Below, one piece after another: positions 58,424 through 64,000 of a stretch of 64,000 nucleotides of DNA. Source of the DNA: Streptomyces cathayae (GTDB lineage Bacteria; Actinomycetota; Actinomycetes; Streptomycetales; Streptomycetaceae); the NCBI RefSeq assembly GCF_029760955.1, contig NZ_CP121682.1:3844001-3908000 (forward strand), in the 5' to 3' direction. Under the pieces are notes generated by a model. The model saw only the letters and a list, made by a program, of their open reading frames with translations. It was not told where the DNA came from and did not search any database. Position 1 is the first letter of the stretch. Each line of letters opens with the position of its first letter. Position numbers and translations under genes: made by a program.

Positions 58424-60607
58424 ATGCGAACTGGTGAACCCCTGCCGTCCATGGGGGATGTCCTCTCCCTCCTCGACACCGGCAGGTGGCACTGGGACAC
58501 GGCCACCGGACTGGTCGTGGTCGACGAGGTGGCGGCACGACTGCTGGGGCTGCCCGCCGAGGAGACCACCCTCACGGAGCCCCAGGTGCGCTCCCGGCTG
58601 CACCCGGCCGACTGGAACGAGATCGTCGGGGTGGTCCAGCTCGCCGTCGCCGAGGGCACGCTCGCCGAGGTGCGCATCCGGATCATGGACGACCAGGGGC
58701 AGGTCGTGCGGGTGGTGCGCAGCCGCTCCAAGCCGACCTTCGACCCCCTGCGCAAGGCCTACCTCCTGACCGGCACCCTTCAGGAGGTCACCGAGCCGAC
58801 GCCGGGCACCCCCGCGGCGCGCAGGGCGGTCATCGGCGACTGGCGCCGGTCACGGGAGGCGTTCCTGCTGGACGCCGGCCGGGCGCTGGCCGAGGCGCGC
58901 TCGACGCGGGAGGTCCTGCGGGTCGCGGCCAACCTGGCGATGCCGGGCTTCTCACCGGACGGATTCGCGCTGTTCGGCGTCGCGGGCGACCAGCTCACCA
59001 TCATCGGCCACCACGGGCACGAGCCCGGCGCCGAGAGCCCGTTCCACATGCCGCTGAACACCCCCTACCCAGCCGCCGAAGTGATACGAACGGGCCGCGC
59101 TGTCTATCTGTCCAGCCCGGAACAGTACAAAGCCCGCTACCCCCTCACCTGGCCGCTCGCCGAGCAGTTCGGCCGCCAGTCCTGGGCGTTCCTGCCGCTG
59201 GTCGTGTCCGGCCGCACGATGGGCGCCTGGATGGCGGCCTTCGCCCACCCGGTCGCCTTCACCCCCGACGAGCGGTCGGTGCTGACCACCGTGGCGCGCA
59301 TGCTGGCCCAGGCCCTGTCCCGCGCGGGGACCGCCGAGAACGAGCGGGCCCTGACCGACGGTCTGCAGCGCTCGATGCTGCCGAAGCTCGGCCCGCAGCG
59401 CATCCCGGGAATGAGCGTCGCCGCCCGGTACGTCCCCACCGGTGGCGGCCTCCAGGTCGGCGGCGACTGGTACGACGTCATCCCCCTGCCGAGCGGACGG
59501 TTCGCCCTGGTCATCGGGGATGTGCAGGGCCATGACGTCCAGGCGGCCGGGATCATGGGCCAGCTGCGCATAGCCCTGCGGGCGTACGCCTCCGAGGGGC
59601 ACCGGCCCGACGCCGTGCTCTCCCGCGCCTCCCGCTTCCTGTACGGCATCGGCGAGTCCGACCCCTACGAGCTGCGCTTCGCGACCTGCCTGTACATCGC
59701 GGTCGATCCCGGCAACGGGGTACTGGAGGTCGCCCGCGCGGGGCACCCCGACCCGGCGGTCCGCACGCCCGACGCGACCGTGCTGACCCGGCCGACGGCC
59801 GGCGGGCTCCCGCTGGGCATCGACCCGGACGCCGACTACCCCACCACCCGGATCGTCCTGGAGCCCGGCGAGACCCTGCTGGTCTGCACGGACGGTCTGA
59901 TCGAGACCGGCGGCCATGACCTGGACACCGGCTGGCAGCGCCTGCGCGGCATCCTCGAACACCACCGGGGCGGCCTGGAGGAACTGGCCGACGCCCTGGT
60001 GCAGGCCGTCCACGGCCCCTCCTCGCACCACACCACCGGGCCCCTGATCGACCGCCGCGAGGACGACATCGCCCTGCTGCTGCTCTCCCGGCAGGGCTAC
60101 GACCGCGACTCCGAACAGGAGCCGGCGGGGCCGTCGGTGCGCCGCACCATGCTGACGGTGGAGCAGGCCGAGCCGGAACGGATCTCGGAGGCCCGGCGGC
60201 ACCTGCGCGAACTGCTGCACGACTGGTGCTCACCGGACCAGGTCGACTCGGCGGTGCTGCTGCTGTCGGAGATGCTCACCAACGTCCTCGTGCACACCGA
60301 CACCGACGCGCTGCTCGTCGCCGAGGTCATCGCCGGGCGGGAGGGACGCCGGATGCGGATCGAGGTCACCGACGCGGGCGACGACCTCCCGCACCGGCGC
60401 TCCCCCGGTGAGCTGGCGTCGTCCGGCCGCGGCCTCCTCCTGATCGAGCTCCTGGCCCACACCTGGGGCGTCGATCCCCGGGGCAAGGGGAAGAGCATCT
60501 GGTTCGAGCTGCACGAACCACACGAACCACACGACCCACGCACCCCGCACCAGCCCGCCGCCGTGCCGGACACCGCCGCTCGGGCGAGGGGCGGGCCCTC
60601 ACGGTGA
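58424..60607 (+). CDS. PAS-GAF-SpoIIE PP2C-HATPase multidomain signalling protein
   Basis: A 727-residue soluble signalling protein. The order is PAS-like (about 10-115), GAF (150-300; SFAHP-type segments), SpoIIE/PP2C phosphatase (VGGDWYDVIPLPSGRFALVI near 345; GDVQGHDVQAAG near 365; LLVCTDGLIETGG near 485) and HATPase (LLLSEMLTNVLVHTDTDALL near 608; SGRGLLLIELLAHTWGVD near 665). It could dephosphorylate an antagonist and also bind or phosphorylate one. ATG 58424 follows GTGGGGC. Its 3' end overlaps that of the convergent AI-2E gene by nine bases. Confidence 0.92.
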   Translation: MRTGEPLPSMGDVLSLLDTGRWHWDTATGLVVVDEVAARLLGLPAEETTLTEPQVRSRLHPADWNEIVGVVQLAVAEGTLAEVRIRIMDDQGQVVRVVRSRSKPTFDPLRKAYLLTGTLQEVTEPTPGTPAARRAVIGDWRRSREAFLLDAGRALAEARSTREVLRVAANLAMPGFSPDGFALFGVAGDQLTIIGHHGHEPGAESPFHMPLNTPYPAAEVIRTGRAVYLSSPEQYKARYPLTWPLAEQFGRQSWAFLPLVVSGRTMGAWMAAFAHPVAFTPDERSVLTTVARMLAQALSRAGTAENERALTDGLQRSMLPKLGPQRIPGMSVAARYVPTGGGLQVGGDWYDVIPLPSGRFALVIGDVQGHDVQAAGIMGQLRIALRAYASEGHRPDAVLSRASRFLYGIGESDPYELRFATCLYIAVDPGNGVLEVARAGHPDPAVRTPDATVLTRPTAGGLPLGIDPDADYPTTRIVLEPGETLLVCTDGLIETGGHDLDTGWQRLRGILEHHRGGLEELADALVQAVHGPSSHHTTGPLIDRREDDIALLLLSRQGYDRDSEQEPAGPSVRRTMLTVEQAEPERISEARRHLRELLHDWCSPDQVDSAVLLLSEMLTNVLVHTDTDALLVAEVIAGREGRRMRIEVTDAGDDLPHRRSPGELASSGRGLLLIELLAHTWGVDPRGKGKSIWFELHEPHEPHDPRTPHQPAAVPDTAARARGGPSR

Positions 60608-61675
60608 CGCCGGCGGAGCCTGCTCCTCCGGTGCGGTGTGGCGTCGGCGCAGTTCGCTCAGGACGCCGACGGCCGCCGCCGTCAGCGGTACCGCCAGCAG
60701 CATGCCGACGATCCCGGCGACCGAGGCACCCGCGGTGATGGCGATCATCACGACCGCCGGATGCATCTGCACGGTGCGGCTCTGGATCATCGGCTGGAGC
60801 ACATGCCCCTCCAGCAACTGCACCGCGAGCACCACGCCGAGCACCCACAGCGCGATGAGGAACCCCCGGTCGGCCAGCGCCACCAGCACGGCCACCGCCC
60901 CGGAGATGAACGCCCCGAGGTAGGGGATGTACGCCCCGACGAAGACCAGCGCGCCCAGTCCGACGGCGCCCGGCACCTTGAGGACGAGCAGCCCGACGGT
61001 GATGCAGAGGGCGTCGATGAGCGCGATGAAGGTGGTCCCGCGCATGAACCCCTCGACCGCCTGGAAGGCCCGGCGGGCCATGGCCGTCGCCGTGTCCCCG
61101 GAGCCGCGCGGCGCCAGCGCGCGCAGGGTCTCGGCGGCGCGGTCGGAATCACGCAGGAAGAAGAAGACCAGCAGCAGCGCGAGCACCGCCATGGCGAGCG
61201 CCTGGCCCACCACACTGACTCCGCTGAGGACACCCGACGCGGCCGTACCGCCGAACTTGGACAGCAGTTCGCGCGCGTTCCCCGCGATGTCGTCCAGCGA
61301 GGTACCGGCCGCCCCGAAGTGCCGGCTGAGATCCCGCGCCGCGATCCTGAGCGAGGCGATGATCTGGTCCCCGGAGTCGATCAGCGCGGACACGACGATG
61401 TACACCGCGCCGCCGACCACGGCGACGACCGCGACACAGGTGAGCCCCGCCGACAGGGAGCGCTGCACCCCGGCCCGCACCAGCCGCCGGTGCAGGGGCA
61501 GCAACAGCGCCGTACCGAGGAGGGCCAGCAGGACGGGGATCACGGCCGCCCGGAACTGCACGCACAACAGGATCCCGACGTAGCCGACCCCGGAGACGAG
61601 CAGGGCGACGGCGCACCAGGCGGCGAGACGCCGGACGGGTTCGGGCAGCAGCGGAGACGGAGAGGAGTCCTGCAC
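60599..61675 (-). CDS. AI-2E family transporter
   Basis: A 358-residue membrane protein with about eight helices (for example ALLVSGVGYVGILLCVQFRA; VIPVLLALLGTALLLPL; LTCVAVVAVVGGAVYIV; QALAMAVLALLLVFFFL; TFIALIDALCITVGLLVL). This layout is the UPF0118/AI-2E exporter family, which includes autoinducer-2 exporters and Na+/H+ antiporters. Its substrate here is not known. The GTG start at 61675 is followed by an immediate cytosolic N-terminus. Its stop overlaps the PP2C gene stop by nine bases. Confidence 0.9.
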   Translation of the reverse strand: MQDSSPSPLLPEPVRRLAAWCAVALLVSGVGYVGILLCVQFRAAVIPVLLALLGTALLLPLHRRLVRAGVQRSLSAGLTCVAVVAVVGGAVYIVVSALIDSGDQIIASLRIAARDLSRHFGAAGTSLDDIAGNARELLSKFGGTAASGVLSGVSVVGQALAMAVLALLLVFFFLRDSDRAAETLRALAPRGSGDTATAMARRAFQAVEGFMRGTTFIALIDALCITVGLLVLKVPGAVGLGALVFVGAYIPYLGAFISGAVAVLVALADRGFLIALWVLGVVLAVQLLEGHVLQPMIQSRTVQMHPAVVMIAITAGASVAGIVGMLLAVPLTAAAVGVLSELRRRHTAPEEQAPPASP

Positions 61676-61748
61676 ACCCCCACACGATCACGCCCGGCAC
61701 CCCCTGTCCAACTCCGCCGCCCCGCCCATGTCCCGCCCGGGGAACGGC

Positions 61749-61782
61749 GAGTGGCCCCGTCCGGAACCGGACGGGGCCACTC
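61749..61782. terminator. Terminator downstream of pirin gene
   Basis: GAGTGGCCCCGTCCGG (61749-61764) pairs perfectly with 61767-61782, loop AA, just after the minus-strand pirin stop (61798). Confidence 0.85.
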
Positions 61783-61797
61783 CACGCGCTCGGCCGG

Positions 61798-62778
61798 TCA
61801 GGACTCGCGCGGTCCCGAGGCCTCCATCCCGTGCACCGCCGGGATCGTGCCCAGGCGGCCCTTCTGGAAGTCCTCGAACGCCTGCTGGAGCTCCTCGCGG
61901 GTGTTCATCACGAACGGGCCGTAGTGCGCCATCGGCTCACGGATCGGACGGCCGCCGAGGAGGACGACCTCCAGGTCCGGCGTGTTCGAGTCCTGCTTCT
62001 CGTCCGCGCGGACGGTCAGCGTGCCACCGGCGCCGAAGACGGCCGTCTGCCCCACGTGCACCGGACGGCGCTCGGTGCCGACCGCACCGCGCCCGGCCAT
62101 GACGTACGCCAGCCCGTTGAAGTCCTCGCGCCACGGCAGGGTCAGCTCCGCGCCCGGCGCGAGTGTCGCGTGGATCATCGTGATCGGCGTGTGCGTGATG
62201 CCGGGACCCTCGTGGCCGTCCAGCTCACCGGCGATGACCCGCAGCAGCGCGCCGCCGTCGGGGGAGGTGAGCAGCTGGACGCTGCCGCCGCGGATGTCCT
62301 GGTAGCGCGGCGCCATCATCTTGTCCTTAGCCGGCAGGTTCACCCACAGCTGCAGACCGTGGAACAGCCCGCCCGACATGACCAGCTGCTCCGGCGGCGC
62401 CTCGATGTGCAGCAGACCCGCGCCGGCCGTCATCCACTGGGTGTCGCCGTTGGTGATGGAACCGCCGCCACCGTTGGAGTCCTGGTGGTCGAAGGTGCCG
62501 TCGATGATGTAGGTGACGGTCTCGAACCCGCGGTGCGGGTGCCAGGGGGTGCCCTTGGGCTCGCCCGGCGCGTAGTCCACCTCACCCATCTGGTCCATCA
62601 TGATGAACGGGTCGAGATGGCGGTAGTTGATCCCGGCGAACGCCCGGCGCACCGGGAAGCCCTCACCCTCGAAACCGCTCGGCGCGGTCGTGACGGTGAG
62701 CACGGGTCGGGCCACGGCGTCGGCGGGCGCGGCCACACGGGGCAGCGTCAGCGGGTTCTCGACGGTCACTGCAGGCAT
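61798..62778 (-). CDS. Pirin family protein
   Basis: A 326-residue bicupin. The metal site is visible as HPHRGFETVTY (residues 81-91; His ligands) with HIEAPPEQ near 133 (His, Glu). Pirins bind Fe or Cu; some are quercetinases, others regulate metabolic enzymes such as pyruvate dehydrogenase or acyl-CoA dehydrogenase. An acyl-CoA dehydrogenase gene starts 0.9 kb away, and S. ambofaciens PirA is reported to modulate an acyl-CoA dehydrogenase, a suggestive link. ATG 62778 follows GGAGGTACCGAC. Tandem TTGAACG half-sites lie upstream. Confidence 0.93.
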   Translation of the reverse strand: MPAVTVENPLTLPRVAAPADAVARPVLTVTTAPSGFEGEGFPVRRAFAGINYRHLDPFIMMDQMGEVDYAPGEPKGTPWHPHRGFETVTYIIDGTFDHQDSNGGGGSITNGDTQWMTAGAGLLHIEAPPEQLVMSGGLFHGLQLWVNLPAKDKMMAPRYQDIRGGSVQLLTSPDGGALLRVIAGELDGHEGPGITHTPITMIHATLAPGAELTLPWREDFNGLAYVMAGRGAVGTERRPVHVGQTAVFGAGGTLTVRADEKQDSNTPDLEVVLLGGRPIREPMAHYGPFVMNTREELQQAFEDFQKGRLGTIPAVHGMEASGPRES

Positions 62779-62808
62779 GTCGGTACCTCCTCTTGTACGG
62801 CCATCTTA

Positions 62809-62823
62809 GTTGAACGTTGAACT
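62809..62823. promoter_or_regulatory. Candidate operator: tandem GTTGAAC repeat upstream of pirin
   Basis: Two GTTGAAC-type units abut at 62809-62823, about 31-45 bases before the pirin start. They might bind a MarR-type or similar regulator; no consensus is known to me for this site. Confidence 0.4.
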
Positions 62824-62845
62824 TCCTGCCACCCCAACGAGGAAA

Positions 62846-62869
62846 GCCCGGAGGGAATTCCCTCCGGGC
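62846..62869. terminator. 24-bp perfect palindrome near SseB end
   Basis: GCCCGGAGGGAATTCCCTCC plus GGGC is a perfect 24-base palindrome between the pirin promoter and the SseB-like gene end. It may terminate the SseB transcript. Confidence 0.6.
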
Positions 62870-62882
62870 TGCAGAGACTCCG

Positions 62883-62904
62883 GGGCGGGCGAAAACACCC
62901 GCCC
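62883..62904 (-). terminator. Second hairpin after SseB-like gene
   Basis: GGGCGGG (62883-62889) pairs with CCCGCCC (62898-62904) around CGAAAACA. A weak terminator candidate downstream of the minus-strand gene. Confidence 0.5.
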
Positions 62905-63003
62905 GGCACGTGGCGACCGCGACCGTGGCCGCGGTGGCGGTCGCGGTCGCGGCGATCACGACGGCGGTGACGGCTACGGCGGCGACGGCTACGACCGAGG
63001 CGC

Positions 63004-63489
63004 TCAGCCGTACATGCGGCGCATCGCGAACTCGACCATCTGCTCGACCGCCTTCGCGTCGAACACCATCCGGTGCTCGCCCTCCATGTCGAGCACGAAG
63101 CCGTAGCCGGTCGGCAGCAGGTCGATCACCTCGGCGCCGGTGATCACGAAGTACTTGGACTCCTTGCCCGCGTACCGCCGCAGCTCCTTCAGCGAGGTGA
63201 ACATCGGGATCACCGGCTGCTGGGTGTTGTGCAGGGCGAGGAACCCGGGGTTGTCGCCGCGCGGGCAGTACACCTTGGACGTCGCGAAGACCTGTTGGAA
63301 GTCCTCGGCGGTCACCTGGCCCGTGGTGAACGCGCGCACCGCGTCCGCGAGCGAGGGCGGGGACGGCTCCGGGTACAGCGGCGGCTGCTGCTGCCCGTAG
63401 CCGCCCGGCATCTGCTGTTGCTGTTGCTGCTGTTGCTGCGGCGGGACGTACCCCTGCTGTGCCCCTACGTTCTGGTCGTAGCCGTACAT
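63004..63489 (-). CDS. SseB-like protein with N-terminal poly-Gln tract
   Basis: A 161-residue protein. The N-terminal 35 residues are Gln/Pro/Gly-rich with a run of nine Gln. An SseB-type domain follows (ALHNTQQPVIPMFTSLKELR near 85-104; YFVITGAEVIDLLPTGYGF near 113-131). SseB domains occur in type III enhanced proteins and ESX-linked loci of actinobacteria. ATG 63489. It is divergent from the acyl-CoA dehydrogenase gene and lies upstream of pirin in the same direction, separated by two hairpins. Confidence 0.88.
   Translation of the reverse strand: MYGYDQNVGAQQGYVPPQQQQQQQQQMPGGYGQQQPPLYPEPSPPSLADAVRAFTTGQVTAEDFQQVFATSKVYCPRGDNPGFLALHNTQQPVIPMFTSLKELRRYAGKESKYFVITGAEVIDLLPTGYGFVLDMEGEHRMVFDAKAVEQMVEFAMRRMYG
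63412..63440 (-). repeat. CAG/CAA microsatellite encoding poly-Gln
   Basis: On the minus strand CAG and CAA codons repeat nine times. The mixed codons show it is not pure slippage, but the length could vary between strains. Confidence 0.75.
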
Positions 63490-63608
63490 GCGCGCAAGAG
63501 TACCGAGCGCGCCGGAGCCCCGGGCCGGTACGGGCGGTTACGCGCTCCGCCGGCCGCCGCCGGAGCGCGTAACGCGTCACAGATGACCGGATCAGGCTTG
63601 CGTCTTAT

Positions 63609-63620
63609 TACCGACGGGTA
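63609..63620. promoter_or_regulatory. Candidate operator TACC-N4-GGTA before acyl-CoA dehydrogenase
   Basis: TACCGACGGGTA is an imperfect palindrome about 90 bases before the ATG. TetR-type fatty-acid regulators in actinobacteria bind similar sequences, but the match here is not exact. Confidence 0.35.
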
Positions 63621-63707
63621 GCATAGTCGTAGCTACTTGCTGGTATGCAAACCCGTGCGAGGAACGAAGTGCCTCGCCGATCTCTCTACGGAGCCGGGAG
63701 CCGTCAC

Positions 63708-64000
63708 ATGGGGCACTACAAGTCCAATCTCCGCGACATCGAGTTCAACCTCTTCGAAGTACTCGGACGCGACAAGCTGTACGGCACCGGGCCGTTCGAG
63801 GAGATGGACGTCGAGACCGCCAAGAGCGTCCTCGAGGAACTGACCCGCCTCGCGGAGAACGAGCTGGCCGAGTCCTTCACCGACGCCGACCGCAACCCGC
63901 CGGTCTTCGACCCGGAGACCAACACCGCGCCGGTCCCGGCGTCCTTCAAGAAGAGCTACCAGGCCTTCATGGACTCCGAGTACTGGCGCCTGGGCGTGTC
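63708..64000 (+). CDS. Acyl-CoA dehydrogenase, N-terminal part (runs off window)
   Basis: The first 97 residues are visible: MGHYKSNLRDIEFNLFEVLG, then ETAKSVLEELTRLAENELAE and SYQAFMDSEYWRL. This is the N-terminal helical domain of a long-chain type acyl-CoA dehydrogenase (FAD-dependent first step of beta-oxidation). The catalytic domain lies beyond the window. ATG 63708 follows GGAGCCGTCAC. It is divergent from the SseB-like gene and near pirin, a known regulator of such enzymes in a relative. Confidence 0.88.
   Translation, partial: MGHYKSNLRDIEFNLFEVLGRDKLYGTGPFEEMDVETAKSVLEELTRLAENELAESFTDADRNPPVFDPETNTAPVPASFKKSYQAFMDSEYWRLGV

Noticed and set aside
1..64000. tRNA genes, rRNA and CRISPR arrays
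   Set aside because: I looked for TPsiC-loop sequences (GGTTCRANYC type), rRNA signatures and regularly spaced repeats on both strands by eye and saw none; a tRNAscan run would be the decisive check.

Overview
The window is high-GC actinobacterial chromosome, almost certainly Streptomyces. Signs of this are the GC-rich third codon positions, frequent GTG starts, F420-dependent and SpoIIE/HATPase protein families, a class-E sortase (LAETG) surface protein, a Scr1-HTH/DUF397/anti-sigma trio, a PHO box and a perfect parS palindrome. From memory, the core gene order (cold-shock protein then DEAD-box helicase, a second cold-shock gene, PhoX, metG, PH-domain protein, aspS, acyl-CoA dehydrogenase) resembles the S. 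coelicolor SCO3730-SCO3800 core region near oriC. The single parS site fits that position.

Layout. 0.2-16.3 kb: a dense, mostly plus-strand redox/carbon cluster. It holds a flavodoxin-fold reductase, an NPPY methyltransferase, a CDGSH Fe-S protein, a heme-oxygenase-fold iron enzyme, a giant FAD/4Fe-4S dehydrogenase, a PoxB-like ThDP enzyme, an enolase-superfamily enzyme, a GH15 hydrolase, an SDR, then CBS, F420-LLM and isochorismatase-fold proteins. It is interrupted at 12.2-13.8 kb by a TnpB element beside a molybdopterin-oxidoreductase remnant. 16-28 kb: secreted GH5, cold-shock protein plus DEAD-box helicase, orphan response regulator, secreted lipase, orphan sugar-binding lipoprotein, zinc-ribbon protein, ABM monooxygenase, second cold-shock gene, MerR regulator and a DUF6479-type membrane protein. 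28-37 kb: P450, patatin with a divergent TetR regulator and two operator palindromes, GH13 alpha-glucosidase, LAETG protein ending in a TnpB-element relic, nucleoside hydrolase, lipoprotein and L7/L12-like protein.

37-46 kb: an XRE-TPR regulator divergent from a tiny exported peptide gene (a candidate peptide-signalling pair), a 382-aa unknown protein, a membrane SpoIIE phosphatase, a membrane protein, an EEP nuclease/phosphatase and a Tat-exported PhoX phosphatase with a clear PHO box. 46-50 kb: acidic repeat VWA protein, metG, PH-domain protein. 50.2-55.4 kb: an accessory island bounded by the PH-domain gene and a second, internally deleted copy of its 3' part. It contains DUF397/Scr1/HATPase, a winged-helix protein, a DUF6247-type/RelE-like toxin-antitoxin pair, a 309-aa unknown and the C-terminal stump of a phospholipase-D-like gene. 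A PD-(D/E)XK-like gene follows. 56.5-64 kb: aspS, parS, a PAS-GAF-PP2C-HATPase regulator, an AI-2E family transporter, pirin, SseB-like protein and the start of an acyl-CoA dehydrogenase.

The most unusual items are the PH-copy-bounded island, the XRE-TPR/micropeptide pair, and two ends-matched TnpB elements (one full, one relic that supplies the stop codon of the surface-protein gene). No rRNA, tRNA or CRISPR array was seen. All family names come from motif reading without database searches.
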